Notes: generated by a model from the letters alone, not told the origin. DNA of 64,000 bases from Cognatishimia coralii (GCF_037478305.1 NZ_JBBGAZ010000003.1:1-64000), one strand, 5' to 3'; counted from the first letter of the stretch, positions 16,212-25,304 are shown. Numbers and translations are program-made.

Positions 16212-17450
16212 TTACTCAGCGTCTTTCATGTCAAAGCCAAGGTGGCGCGCGACAGTAAAGATGTCCTTGTCGCCACGCCCACACATGTTCATCACGATGA
16301 TATGGTCCTTAGGCAGGGTCGGTGCGAGCTTCATCACATGGGCCAGCGCATGGCTAGGCTCGAGCGCAGGAATGATGCCTTCGGTGCGGCAAGAGAACTG
16401 AAACGCCTCCAGCGCTTCTTTGTCGGTGATCGACACATATTGCGCACGGCCGATGTCATGCAGCCAGGCGTGTTCTGGACCGATACCCGGATAATCGAGC
16501 CCTGCCGAGATCGAGAAGCCCTCAAGGATCTGACCATCGTCATCCTGCAACAGATAAGTGCGGTTGCCATGCAGAACGCCCGGACGACCTCCGGTGAGGG
16601 ACGCGCAGTGCTCCATCTTTTGGTTCACGCCTTTGCCGCCCGCTTCGACGCCGACGATATTGACGGATTGATCATCCAGGAACGGGAAAAACAGGCCCAT
16701 TGCATTAGAGCCACCGCCGATCGCCGCAATCACCGTGTCAGGCAAACGGCCTTCGCCCTCTTGCGCGGCGAGCTGCTCGCGAACTTCTTTGCCGATGATC
16801 GCTTGGAAGTCACGCACCATTGCAGGGTATGGGTGCGGGCCAGCCACGGTACCGATGCAATAGAAAGTATCGGCGACATTGGTCACCCAGTCGCGCAGAG
16901 CGTCGTTCATGGCGTCTTTCAGCGTGCCACGACCGGAGGTCACAGGAACAACCTCGGCACCCAAGAGACGCATTCGGAACACATTCGGCGCCTGACGCTC
17001 AACATCATGCGCACCCATATAGACGACACATTTCAGGCCAAACTTGGCACAGACCGTCGCGGTCGCAACGCCATGCTGGCCTGCGCCGGTTTCTGCGATG
17101 ATCCGCGTCTTGCCCATGCGACGCGCCAGAATAATCTGACCCAACACGTTGTTGATCTTATGCGCGCCGGTGTGGTTCAGCTCGTCACGCTTAAGGTAGA
17201 TCTTGGCACCGCCAAGTTCCTCGGTCATGCGTGGCGCGAAATAGAGCGGGCTTGGGCGGCCCACGTAATGCGCCCAGAGGTCATCCATCTCGGCCCAGAA
17301 GCTTGGGTCGGTCTTGGCTTTCTCATATTCCGCTTCCAGATCCAGGATCAGCGGCATCAGCGTTTCAGACACAAAACGTCCGCCGAAGTCACCAAAGCGG
17401 CCCTTGTCGTCAGGGCCGTTCATGAAGCTGTTGAAAAGATCGTTGGCCAT
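16212..17450 (-). CDS. trpB: tryptophan synthase beta subunit
   Basis: The PLP enzyme that joins indole and serine to tryptophan in the alpha2beta2 complex. It is 412 residues. The PLP lysine is Lys98 in LNHTGAHKIN; the ETGAGQHGVA loop follows, and the glycine-rich phosphate site is AIGGGSNAMG. It opens with FGDFGGRFVSETLMP, standard for TrpB1. GAGG precedes the ATG. It lies 72 bp downstream of trpF on the same strand, so trpF-trpB form an operon apart from trpA. Confidence 0.98.
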   Translation of the reverse strand: MANDLFNSFMNGPDDKGRFGDFGGRFVSETLMPLILDLEAEYEKAKTDPSFWAEMDDLWAHYVGRPSPLYFAPRMTEELGGAKIYLKRDELNHTGAHKINNVLGQIILARRMGKTRIIAETGAGQHGVATATVCAKFGLKCVVYMGAHDVERQAPNVFRMRLLGAEVVPVTSGRGTLKDAMNDALRDWVTNVADTFYCIGTVAGPHPYPAMVRDFQAIIGKEVREQLAAQEGEGRLPDTVIAAIGGGSNAMGLFFPFLDDQSVNIVGVEAGGKGVNQKMEHCASLTGGRPGVLHGNRTYLLQDDDGQILEGFSISAGLDYPGIGPEHAWLHDIGRAQYVSITDKEALEAFQFSCRTEGIIPALEPSHALAHVMKLAPTLPKDHIIVMNMCGRGDKDIFTVARHLGFDMKDAE

Positions 17451-17522
17451 AGCTGCCTCATTTCTCAGAAGTTGCCGAAAGTCTTAGGACGGAAAGCGCC
17501 CGGACACCATCGGAAAGTGACG

Positions 17523-18179
17523 TCAAAGTTTCGGTGCAGGCTTTTGTCGCGCCGCCGTGATGAAAGCGCGCATCAGGTCAGGGTCTTTCACGCCCGGCGC
17601 GCTCTCGACACCCGAGGCCGTGTCCACTTGCCGCGCCCCCGTCATCTGAACCGCAAGGCCCACGTTTTCAGGTGTTAGCCCTCCAGCCAGCATCCACGGT
17701 TTGGGCCAGAACTTGCGATTGATGAGTTGCCAGTCAAAGGCCAGCCCATTGCCGCCGGGCAGCACCGAGTCCTTGGGGGCCTTGGCATCGACCAATAGCT
17801 GATCTGCGACCTGACCGTATATATCGATCTGTTTGGCGTCCTCAGCCGTCGCAATGCCGATTGCCTTGATCACAGGCAAACCATAGCGCGCGCGCACCTC
17901 TGCCACACGTTCGGGCGTTTCTTTTCCGTGCAGTTGGATCATATCCAAAGGCACGGTGTCAGTCAGATGATCTAGAAGGGCGTCATCCGCATTCACCACA
18001 AGCCCCACTTTTGCCACGCCGACCGGCGTGTCCAACGCAAGCGCGCGTGCCAGTTCGGGCGCGGCATAGCGTGGCGATTTGTCAAAGAAATTGAACCCGA
18101 CATAGGTCACGCCCGCCTCGGCCGCAGCCTTGATCGTCTCGGGCGTGGTCAGCCCACAGATTTTGACTTTGGTGTCCAT
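17523..18179 (-). CDS. trpF: phosphoribosylanthranilate isomerase
   Basis: Converts N-(5-phosphoribosyl)anthranilate to the 1-deoxyribulose derivative in tryptophan synthesis. It is a 218-residue TIM barrel. The catalytic Cys8 is in VKICGLT, and the acidic partner lies in the VDAKAP segment. The C-terminal phosphate motifs are LAGGLTPENVG and DTASGVESAPGVKD. It starts just downstream of a terminator-like hairpin that separates it from lapA, so it probably has either a readthrough-controlled or an independent promoter. Confidence 0.96.
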   Translation of the reverse strand: MDTKVKICGLTTPETIKAAAEAGVTYVGFNFFDKSPRYAAPELARALALDTPVGVAKVGLVVNADDALLDHLTDTVPLDMIQLHGKETPERVAEVRARYGLPVIKAIGIATAEDAKQIDIYGQVADQLLVDAKAPKDSVLPGGNGLAFDWQLINRKFWPKPWMLAGGLTPENVGLAVQMTGARQVDTASGVESAPGVKDPDLMRAFITAARQKPAPKL

Positions 18180-18191
18180 AAGGCCCTCAAA

Positions 18192-18221
18192 ATGAAAAGC
18201 CCCAGAGGATCTCCGGGGCCA
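18192..18221 (-). terminator. terminator/attenuator-like hairpin between lapA and trpF
   Basis: On the minus strand GCCCCGGAG pairs with CTCTGGGGC (18219-18211 with 18207-18199) around ATC, followed by TTTTCATTTTG. It lies only about 12 bp before the trpF start, between ihfB-lapA and trpF-trpB. It could end the upstream transcript or act as a simple attenuator. I do not see a Trp-rich leader peptide. Confidence 0.75.
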
Positions 18222-18245
18222 TCAGGTGATCTCTTGTGACAGGAT

Positions 18246-18596
18246 CTAGCTCGCTTCATCCAAAAGGGCCAGTACCTCGTCCTTACCTTCGTTCGCTTTG
18301 CCCTTCAGGCGGCGCACTTCGCGTTGGCTGTTTTTCAGATCGCGCTGTGCGGCCCCGGCTGCAGCCCGGTGTTTATGCTCGCGCAGGTATTCCCAAAAGA
18401 AGCCGATCAAAAGCCCCGCGCCGATCCCCATGAAAATCACGATAAACAGCGGCAATGACACCGAGAAGTTAAAGTTCAGCAACTCTCCCATCGGAGTGGG
18501 CAGCAGGTTCAAAGTGACCATACCACGGTTGGCCAGAGCCACCGATATCAGGACCACCCCAAGGCTTGCCAAAAAGGCATAGCGAATGTAGCGCAT
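18246..18596 (-). CDS. lapA: LapA family inner-membrane protein (DUF1049)
   Basis: A 116-residue protein with two membrane helices (about 5-23 and 48-70) and a cytoplasmic coiled-coil tail rich in Arg, Lys and Gln. This is the LapA/DUF1049 layout; in E. coli LapA helps LapB control lipopolysaccharide synthesis, but alphaproteobacterial members have not been shown to do so. Its ATG overlaps the ihfB stop by one base (TAATG at 18598-18594). The ihfB-lapA-trpF order is conserved in related genomes as I know them. Confidence 0.82.
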   Translation of the reverse strand: MRYIRYAFLASLGVVLISVALANRGMVTLNLLPTPMGELLNFNFSVSLPLFIVIFMGIGAGLLIGFFWEYLREHKHRAAAGAAQRDLKNSQREVRRLKGKANEGKDEVLALLDEAS

Positions 18597-18880
18597 TAGG
18601 CTTTTCCGTTTAGACGATCTCTTAAGAGCTTCCCTGTCTTAAAGAACGGAACGTGCTTTTCTTCAACTGCGACAGACTCGCCGGTGCGCGGATTACGGCC
18701 GACGCGCGCATCGCGCTGTTTTACCGAAAACGCCCCAAAGCCGCGCAGCTCGACCCGATCGCCACGCGCCATGGCTTCGGTGATCTCTTCGAAAATGGAA
18801 TTCACAATGCGCTCTACGTCGCGTTGATAAAGATGCGGATTCTCGTCCGCGAGTTTCTGAATCAATTCAGACCGGATCAT
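18596..18880 (-). CDS. ihfB: integration host factor subunit beta
   Basis: A 94-residue DNA-bending protein of the HU/IHF family, the beta half of the IHF heterodimer. It starts MIRSELIQKLADENPHLYQ, has the beta-type RVELRGFGAFSVKQRDARVG stretch, and the intercalating arm carries RNPRTGE. GGGGAG lies upstream of the ATG. In most relatives ihfB directly follows rpsA; here a DEAD-box helicase gene separates them. Confidence 0.96.
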   Translation of the reverse strand: MIRSELIQKLADENPHLYQRDVERIVNSIFEEITEAMARGDRVELRGFGAFSVKQRDARVGRNPRTGESVAVEEKHVPFFKTGKLLRDRLNGKA

Positions 18881-19112
18881 CTATAGCCACTCCCCAGTGT
18901 TCTGTTTTGTTTTTTTGAACAACAGTTCAGACTATAGAAACAATATTGGCCAAACGGAAACCTTAAGATCCGCCAAACCCCTGATTTTGGTGCGAAAAAG
19001 GTCAGGATTCGGGGGATTTAATGCATCACACAGAATTTAAGCTGGGTTAAAACGCAGCAATTTCGATGCTGCGCCGCAGAATAAATTCCCGATTCGCGAT
19101 GCGTTAACGACC

Positions 19113-21074
19113 CTATGTTCGCCGTTTGGGACGCGCCTCGCCACCTTTGCCCGAGGCTCTGGCTGCAGGCTTTCCTTTCCCCTTGGCCGCCAGCTTGGCT
19201 GCCGCGGCACGGGCCTTGTTCTTTTTGCTGTTCGGCTTGCCTTTGGGCGGCGGTGGACCCTTGGGTTTGTCGCCTGGCCCGTTGTCGCGTTTCTTGTGGC
19301 TCTTTGGTTTATCCGTGGCGGCCTTGTCGGCTTTGGGGCCAAGGTCCCTCCACACCGTTTCGTCACGCAGCTTTTTGCTGTCGCCTTTGCGGTGTGGCTT
19401 GGCTGGACGGTCCTCATCGCGACGAGGTTTTTTGAAGGTCTTGCCACCGTCGCGCTTGGGTCCACGCGATTTGAACGGGCGGTCGGATTGTTCCGGCCGC
19501 TCCAATTTCGGTGCGCCTTCGATTTGGGTCACTTTAGAGCCCTCGATGGTCTGATCCGATCCAATGGCAGCAAGGAAGCCATCGACGCTTGAATCTAGCA
19601 CCTGCACGAAGGTTTCACTCTGCTGAATGCGGATCGCGCCGATGTCGTCTTTGGTGAGATCTCCGGCCTTGCAGATCATCGGCAAAAGACGCCGCACTTC
19701 GGCATCCGCGGCACGGCCACCAGCGACCGAGAACCAAGTGCTTGGTCCGAAGTCCTCTTTGCGGCGGGGTTTGGTGTCAGCAAAGCTATTCAACTCTTCC
19801 GGGGCCGAGCGTGCAGTGCGCCGCAGGCGCAGATAAGCGGCCGCGAGTTGATCTGCGGTGAAAGCCTCAGTCAAAGCCGCGACGGTGTCCTGTTCGCTCT
19901 CATTGACCGGAGTCGCCCAGCCCTCATCGGCCATCATACGCGCGTCTTCGCGCTCAGAAACCTCTTCCGAAGTTGGCGCACCACCCCAATCTGCGTCCAG
20001 CTTTGCCATCTTGAGAATGCGCTGCGCTTTCTTGGCGCTGCGTTTGGTGACGATGAGAGCTGATGTGCCCTTGCGCCCTGCCCGCCCCGTGCGACCGGAG
20101 CGGTGGAGGAGCGTTTCATGGCTGCTTGGTAGTTCCGCATGCACCACCAGATCGAGGTTCGGCAGGTCAATCCCCCGCGCCGCCACATCGGTCGCCACAC
20201 AGACATTCGCGCGCCCATCCCGCATCGCTTGCAGCGCGTTGGTGCGTTCGGCTTGGGTCAGCTCGCCTGACAGGCAGACAACGCGAAAGCCTCGGTTCGA
20301 CAGCCGCGTGGTCAGACGGTTCACAGTCGCGCGGGTGTTGCCAAAGACGATGGCATTGGGCGCATCATAATAAAGCAAGCTATTGATAACCGCGTTTTCC
20401 ACATCGCGATCAATGACTTGCATGGCGCGGTATTCGATGTCGGCGTGCTGGCGGGTCTCAGATTTCACGACCACGCGCACAGCGTCATTCTGATAATTCT
20501 GCGCCAAAGCCGTGATCATTTTCGGCACAGTGGCTGAGAACAAGAGCGTCTGACGATCCTCAGGGCATTCGCCCAGAATGAACTCCAGATCTTCGCGGAA
20601 GCCCAGGTCGAGCATCTCATCGGCTTCGTCCAGCACCACCGCGCGCACGTCCGACAGATCAATCGCTCCTTTTTCGATATGGTCGCGTAACCGCCCCGGC
20701 GTAGCGACGACAATATGCACCCCACGATCCAGCGCACGGCGCTCACTGCGGATGTCCATGCCGCCCACACAGGAGGCCATCACGGCTCCGGCCTGCGCAT
20801 AGAGCCAACCCAACTCACGCTTCACCTGCATCGCCAGCTCGCGGGTCGGCGCAATCACCAGCGCCAAGGGCGTGTCGGCCCGTTCAAACCGCTCGCCTTC
20901 GCCCAGAACCGTCGGCGCAATCGCCAAACCAAAGCCCAAGGTCTTGCCCGATCCGGTTTGTGCCGAGACCAACAGATCCCGCCCCAGATGCTCGTCGCTG
21001 ATCACAGCCTGCTGAACCGGAGTCAGAGTGGAATAGCCGCGCTCATCCAGCGCGTCTTGTAGGGCTTGTTTCAC
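19113..21074 (-). CDS. DEAD-box ATP-dependent RNA helicase with basic C-terminal tail
   Basis: A 653-residue RNA helicase. Motif I AQTGSGKT is at 38-45, PTREL at 76-80, TPGR at 125-128, DEAD at 149-152, SAT at 180-182, with ARGIDLP and HRSGRTGRAG in the second RecA domain. A DbpA-type RNA-binding module (about 430-505) follows, and the last 120 residues are a Lys/Arg/Pro/Gly-rich disordered tail, typical of DeaD/CsdA-like helicases that remodel rRNA. The start is a GTG. It sits between rpsA and ihfB on the same strand, 33 bp before the rpsA terminator hairpin. Confidence 0.93.
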   Translation of the reverse strand: MKQALQDALDERGYSTLTPVQQAVISDEHLGRDLLVSAQTGSGKTLGFGLAIAPTVLGEGERFERADTPLALVIAPTRELAMQVKRELGWLYAQAGAVMASCVGGMDIRSERRALDRGVHIVVATPGRLRDHIEKGAIDLSDVRAVVLDEADEMLDLGFREDLEFILGECPEDRQTLLFSATVPKMITALAQNYQNDAVRVVVKSETRQHADIEYRAMQVIDRDVENAVINSLLYYDAPNAIVFGNTRATVNRLTTRLSNRGFRVVCLSGELTQAERTNALQAMRDGRANVCVATDVAARGIDLPNLDLVVHAELPSSHETLLHRSGRTGRAGRKGTSALIVTKRSAKKAQRILKMAKLDADWGGAPTSEEVSEREDARMMADEGWATPVNESEQDTVAALTEAFTADQLAAAYLRLRRTARSAPEELNSFADTKPRRKEDFGPSTWFSVAGGRAADAEVRRLLPMICKAGDLTKDDIGAIRIQQSETFVQVLDSSVDGFLAAIGSDQTIEGSKVTQIEGAPKLERPEQSDRPFKSRGPKRDGGKTFKKPRRDEDRPAKPHRKGDSKKLRDETVWRDLGPKADKAATDKPKSHKKRDNGPGDKPKGPPPPKGKPNSKKNKARAAAAKLAAKGKGKPAARASGKGGEARPKRRT

Positions 21075-21109
21075 TGTCGGGGTCTTTCGAAACGGAAGGC
21101 CTGAGGCCT

Positions 21110-21147
21110 TGAAAAAGGAAAGGCCCCGCCCGATTGGGCGAGGCCAA
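21110..21147 (-). terminator. rho-independent terminator after rpsA
   Basis: On the minus strand GGCCTCGCCC pairs with GGGCGGGGCC (21145-21136 with 21131-21122, one G-T pair) around AATC, followed by TTTCCTTTTT. It lies 28 bp after the rpsA stop and before the helicase gene, so the helicase likely has its own promoter or depends on readthrough. Confidence 0.9.
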
Positions 21148-21174
21148 AAGGTTTTAGATCAGAGATCTAAGCGA

Positions 21175-22851
21175 TTACTCGTCGCCCTTCAGAGCTGCGC
21201 CGAGGATATCGCCCAGGGACGCGCCGGAGTCAGAGGAACCATACTGTTCAACTGCTTCCTTCTCTTCTGCGATCTCGCGTGCCTTGATGGAAAGACCCAG
21301 ACGGCGTGTCTTGTTGTCGACATTGGTGACGCGAACGTCGACCTTGTCACCAACATTGAAACGCTCTGGACGCTGGTCCGCGCGGTCACGCGCCAGATCG
21401 GAGCGGCGGATGAAGGACTTCATGCCTTCGTATTCCACTTCGATGCCACCGTCTTCGATCGCGGTCACTTCGACAGTCACGATAGAGCCGCGCTTCACGC
21501 CGCCCGTCGCGTCTGCGAATTTGTCGCCGCCAACCGCTTTGATGGACAGAGAGATACGCTCTTTCTCGACGTCAACCTCAGAGACAACCGCTTTGACGAG
21601 ATCGCCCTTGCGGTAGTTCTGGATCGCATCTTCGCCACGCTCTTCCCAAGAGATGTCGGAGAGGTGAACCATACCGTCGATGTCGCCTGGCAGGCCGATG
21701 AACAGACCGAATTCGGTGATGTTCTTGACTTCGCCTTCGACTTCCGCGCCCTCTGGATGGGTTTCCGCGAAGACTTCCCATGGGTTGCGCATGGTCTGCT
21801 TGAGACCAAGGGACACGCGACGCTTGGCGCCGTCGATTTCCAGAACCATGACTTCGACTTCCTGGGAAGTAGACACGATCTTGCCTGGGTGTACGTTTTT
21901 CTTGGTCCAGGACATCTCAGAGACGTGAACCAGACCTTCTACACCTGGCTCCAGCTCAACAAATGCACCGTAGTCGGTGATGTTGGTGACGCGACCAGTG
22001 TGGGTGGATTCCAGCGGGTATTTCGCAGCAACGATATCCCATGGATCTTCCATCAGCTGCTTCATGCCGAGAGAGATACGGTGGGTCTCTTTGTTGATCT
22101 TGATGACCTGAACTTTGACGGTTTCGCCGATGGTCAGGATCTCGTTCGGGTGGTTCACACGGCGCCATGCCATGTCGGTGACGTGCAGCAGGCCGTCAAC
22201 GCCGCCCAGGTCAACGAAGGCACCGTATTCAGTGATGTTCTTAACAACACCGTCAACCGCATCGCCTTCTGCCAGCTTGCCGATAACCTCAGCACGCTGT
22301 TCTGCGCGGGACTCTTCGAGGATCGCACGACGGGAGACAACGATGTTGCCACGACGACGGTCCATTTTGAGGATTTGGAACGGCTGCTTCATGCCCATCA
22401 GAGGGCCCGCGTCGCGTACTGGACGTACGTCGACCTGAGAGCCTGGAAGGAACGCAACTGCGCCACCCAGATCCACGGTGAAACCACCTTTGACGCGGCC
22501 AAAGATCGCGCCTTCGACGCGTGCATCGTCGGCATATGCTTTTTCCAGACGGTCCCAAGCTTCTTCGCGGCGTGCCATCTCACGAGAGATAACTGCTTCG
22601 CCACGCGCGTTTTCAGCGGCACGCAGATAGACTTCTACCTCGTCGCCAACGGAAACTTCAGGAGCTTCGCCAGGGTTTGCGAATTCTTTCAGATCAACGC
22701 GGCCTTCCATTTTGTAGCCTACGTCGATGATGGCCTGACCCGCTTCGATTGCGATGATCTTGCCTTTTACAACGGTCCCCTCATCAGGGGTGTCCATTTC
22801 GAAGCTTTCGTTCAAGAGGGCTTCGAATTCCTCCATAGATGTCATTGCCAT
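21175..22851 (-). CDS. rpsA: 30S ribosomal protein S1
   Basis: A 558-residue six-repeat S1 protein that helps mRNA load on the 30S subunit. Successive S1 (OB-fold) repeats are recognisable by repeating blocks such as VKNITEYGAFVDLGGVDGLLHVTDMAW, VTNITDYGAFVELEPGV and VKNITEFGLFIGLPGDIDG. The length fits S1 of Gram-negative bacteria. A leader with a stable hairpin lies about 120 bp upstream. The usual upstream partner cmk is 2.5 kb away, with four unrelated genes' worth of DNA in between. Confidence 0.97.
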   Translation of the reverse strand: MAMTSMEEFEALLNESFEMDTPDEGTVVKGKIIAIEAGQAIIDVGYKMEGRVDLKEFANPGEAPEVSVGDEVEVYLRAAENARGEAVISREMARREEAWDRLEKAYADDARVEGAIFGRVKGGFTVDLGGAVAFLPGSQVDVRPVRDAGPLMGMKQPFQILKMDRRRGNIVVSRRAILEESRAEQRAEVIGKLAEGDAVDGVVKNITEYGAFVDLGGVDGLLHVTDMAWRRVNHPNEILTIGETVKVQVIKINKETHRISLGMKQLMEDPWDIVAAKYPLESTHTGRVTNITDYGAFVELEPGVEGLVHVSEMSWTKKNVHPGKIVSTSQEVEVMVLEIDGAKRRVSLGLKQTMRNPWEVFAETHPEGAEVEGEVKNITEFGLFIGLPGDIDGMVHLSDISWEERGEDAIQNYRKGDLVKAVVSEVDVEKERISLSIKAVGGDKFADATGGVKRGSIVTVEVTAIEDGGIEVEYEGMKSFIRRSDLARDRADQRPERFNVGDKVDVRVTNVDNKTRRLGLSIKAREIAEEKEAVEQYGSSDSGASLGDILGAALKGDE

Positions 22852-22973
22852 GTGGCGTGTATATCCTTTGATCGGTTTTACTGGCCGCGCGGTTGGCTCC
22901 GCCGGTCTTGGTTTCGTTCATCTGGGGCCGAGCGCTAAAGCGTTGCAATCCATGGCAAAAAACACAAACAACA

Positions 22974-22999
22974 AGGGCCAAAGGTTTCCCTTAGGCCCT
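22974..22999 (-). promoter_or_regulatory. hairpin in the rpsA leader
   Basis: On the minus strand AGGGCC-T-AAGG, loop GAAA, CCTT-T-GGCCCT: ten base pairs with one T-T mismatch, capped by a GNRA-type tetraloop, followed by TGTTGTTTGTGTTTTTTG. There is no minus-strand gene directly upstream for it to terminate; the nearest ends at 23551, beyond a plus-strand gene. It lies 120 bp before the rpsA ATG and could be an autoregulatory leader structure or an intrinsic attenuator. Confidence 0.5.
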
Positions 23000-23131
23000 G
23001 CTCACCATGACTGCGACTCTTGTCGGTCGTCAGATAGCGCGCTGTTTATGGGGGAATCGCCTGTTTTGCAAGGCTTAAGCCTCGATTTTCAGTGACTTGC
23101 CGATCCCGTGACTTTCTGCAAACAACTCCAT

Positions 23132-23554
23132 ATGTCGATTGTGATCAAAGCCATCTCCGCCGGAGACACCCTGCCCTTGCGTCACAAAATACTTTGGCCG
23201 GGCTATCCCGTCGAACACTCAATGCTCGACGGGGACGAAACTGCGATGCATTTTGGCGGTTTTTTAGAAGAGAAGTTGATCTGCGTCGCCTCCCTCTTTC
23301 GCGACGGCCAAGCGGTTAGACTGCGCAAGTTCGCTACTGATGCGAATTTTCAAGGCTTAGGATTTGGATCTTTGATGCTCCAACACCTTTTGAAAGTGGC
23401 CCAAGACTTGGATGCGGAAGTCTTTTGGTTCGACGCCCGAGAAACTGCCGTACCCTTTTACAAAAGACTCGGGTTTTCCATTGATGGCAACCGATTTTTC
23501 AAAGGTGCCATCCCCTACTTTCGGATGTCCCAAAGCCTGACCCAAAAGCCCTAA
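23132..23554 (+). CDS. GNAT family N-acetyltransferase
   Basis: A 140-residue GNAT protein. The acetyl-CoA loop is ANFQGLGFGSLML (about 75-87, the Q/RxxGxG/A motif), followed by LKVAQDLDAEVFWFDARETAVPFYKRLGF, the standard motif B region. It is similar to ElaA/YjcF-type small acetyltransferases. I prefer ATG 23132 (MSIVIKAI) to the frame start at 23108. Substrate unknown. It is convergent with, and overlaps by 4 bp, the aldo/keto reductase gene. Confidence 0.87.
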   Translation: MSIVIKAISAGDTLPLRHKILWPGYPVEHSMLDGDETAMHFGGFLEEKLICVASLFRDGQAVRLRKFATDANFQGLGFGSLMLQHLLKVAQDLDAEVFWFDARETAVPFYKRLGFSIDGNRFFKGAIPYFRMSQSLTQKP

Positions 23555-24549
23555 CAATACCGCTCAGGCCCAACCCACTGATCCTCGCTATAGCGATCCC
23601 CATGGGCCCACCCCAGCGGCAAGGCCTCTTCCACGGCCTTCAACTCTTCAGGCGTCAACACGCGTTCCCACCCCGCCACCAGCTCCATGAAATGCGTCAC
23701 AGCGCGCGTGCCCGGGATCGTTGTCACATGCTCCCCCTGTGCCAAGACCCAGGCGATGGCGAGGCCGGCGGCGGGTAGGCCCATATCCGAGGCCAGCGCG
23801 CGGAAGGGCTTCACGGCCTCCAAATTGGCGCTGTAGTTCGGCTCTAGGAACCTTGGGTTCGTGCCAAGCCACGGCAAGCCCGACGCGCGCTCCAGAGAAA
23901 TCGGGTCATCCGTCAGCAAAGATCGCCCGACGGGTGAGAAAGCCACCAAAGCCGCACCTAGTTCGGCGCAGGCCTGCACGAGGCCCAGTTCCGGCGCGCG
24001 GGTGGACAGGGAATACTCTGACTGCACCGCATCCACATGATGCTCAGACGCCGCGCGGCGCAGGGACGTGGGCGCGATTTCGGAAAAGCCGATGCCACGG
24101 GTTTTGCCTTTGGCTTTCAGTTGCCCCAGAAACCCCGCGACCTCTTCAATCGGGATGTCAGGATTGCGGCGGTGCACATAGAAGAGATCCACGTGATCGG
24201 TGCCCAGACGCGCGAGGCTCTGGTCCAGCTCGCTTTCCAGATGCGCGAGCGTGTTGTCGTAAAACCGTTTGCCATCGCGTCGGGTGATGGCGGCTTTGGT
24301 GGCGATGTGGAACCCATCGCGTAGCCCAGCGCCATGTTTGGTGAAATATGTCCCGATGGCCGTCTCGGACGTGCCCATTCCATAGACATTAGCCGTGTCG
24401 ATATGGGTCACGCCGACCTCGCGCGCCGCATCCAGGATCGCATGCGAGCGCGCCTCATCGGTCTCGCCGTAGAAATTGGAAAACGACATGGCACCAATGC
24501 CAAGGGCCGAGACTTCGGGACCATTGCGACCAATTCTGCGCGTCTTCAT
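23551..24549 (-). CDS. aldo/keto reductase
   Basis: A 332-residue NADPH-dependent oxidoreductase of the AKR superfamily (TIM barrel), close to the YajO/perakine-reductase type. It starts MKTRRIGRNGPEVSALGIG. The catalytic tetrad is visible as Asp in DTANVYGMG with its Tyr, Lys in HIATKAAI, and His in DLFYVHRRNPD. The C-terminal NADP site includes TIPGTRAVTHFMELV. The substrate is probably a small aldehyde or ketone, but this cannot be specified. Confidence 0.93.
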   Translation of the reverse strand: MKTRRIGRNGPEVSALGIGAMSFSNFYGETDEARSHAILDAAREVGVTHIDTANVYGMGTSETAIGTYFTKHGAGLRDGFHIATKAAITRRDGKRFYDNTLAHLESELDQSLARLGTDHVDLFYVHRRNPDIPIEEVAGFLGQLKAKGKTRGIGFSEIAPTSLRRAASEHHVDAVQSEYSLSTRAPELGLVQACAELGAALVAFSPVGRSLLTDDPISLERASGLPWLGTNPRFLEPNYSANLEAVKPFRALASDMGLPAAGLAIAWVLAQGEHVTTIPGTRAVTHFMELVAGWERVLTPEELKAVEEALPLGWAHGDRYSEDQWVGPERYC

Positions 24550-24618
24550 TGCGTAAACTCCTGAGGGGAAATCAATTCTGTTGCGGTAAACGTAAAGCCC
24601 GGATCACAGCTTGCCAAG

Positions 24619-24650
24619 AAAAGAGCCCCAAACCTTATGGCTGGGGCTCT
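24619..24650 (-). terminator. terminator after the nitroreductase gene
   Basis: GAGCCCCA (24623-24630) and TGGGGCTC (24642-24649) form an 8-bp stem; on the minus strand it is followed by TTTTCTTGG. It lies about 22 bp after the nitroreductase stop. Confidence 0.85.
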
Positions 24651-24671
24651 CATTCTAATCACGACGGCGGT

Positions 24672-25304
24672 TTAGGCGATTTCCGAGACCATCTCGGATT
24701 TCGATTTCCGCACCTTTGGCATGTCTTTGAGCCAATCGCCCGTCTCGGCCCGAACACCCAAAGGCAAAAGCGTCACTGACCGCAGCCCCTTTGCCGAAAG
24801 ACCAAGGATCTCATCGACCTTAACGGGATCAAACCCTTCCATCGGCGTGCAATCCACGCCCAGTTCCGCCGCGGCTGCCATGGCAAAGCCCAAGGCAATA
24901 TAGGACTGACGCGCCGCATGCTCAAAGTTCACCTCTGCCTCGCGCGGCAGGTACATTTTCTTGAGATTCGTATAGTAGCTCTCGAGCGTTTCTGTCAGCC
25001 CGCCGCGTTCCTCGGCCATATGCTGCATGACCGCATCAATGCGCTCTTCGGTGTAGGTGTCCCAGGCCGCGAACACCAACAGATGGCTGCCTTCGGTGAT
25101 CTGAGCCTGGTTCCACGCGACTTTCTGGATCCTAGCGCGGATCTCGTCATTGGTGATCACCAAAAGCTCGAAGGGCTGCAGCCCGCTCGAGGTCGGTGCC
25201 ATCCTGATCGCCTCGATTATCAGGTCGACATCGGCTTGGGCGACAGCTTTGGTGGGATCCATTTTCTTGACCGCATAACGCCAGTCCAGTTTTTCAAGAA
25301 ACAT
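24672..25304 (-). CDS. NAD(P)H-dependent nitroreductase family oxidoreductase (NfsB-like)
   Basis: A 210-residue FMN flavoprotein of the nitroreductase family. The start MFLEKLDWRYAVKKMDP corresponds to the RRYATKxFD-type opening of NfsB, with MAPTSSGLQPFELLVI as the FMN-binding block and AARQSYIALGFAMAAAAELGVDCTPMEGFD as the core. It can reduce nitroaromatics or quinones; physiological substrate unknown. I chose ATG 25304 because the family begins there; an upstream frame start at 25361 adds no recognisable sequence. Confidence 0.92.
   Translation of the reverse strand: MFLEKLDWRYAVKKMDPTKAVAQADVDLIIEAIRMAPTSSGLQPFELLVITNDEIRARIQKVAWNQAQITEGSHLLVFAAWDTYTEERIDAVMQHMAEERGGLTETLESYYTNLKKMYLPREAEVNFEHAARQSYIALGFAMAAAAELGVDCTPMEGFDPVKVDEILGLSAKGLRSVTLLPLGVRAETGDWLKDMPKVRKSKSEMVSEIA

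Noticed and set aside
16242..17678. 478-codon plus-strand frame
   Set aside because: Antisense to trpB, whose motifs and catalytic lysine are unambiguous.
21109..22938. 609-codon open frame on the plus strand
   Set aside because: It lies exactly antisense to rpsA. GC-rich, biased codon use in a highly expressed gene commonly leaves a long open antisense frame; no family features or ribosome binding site.
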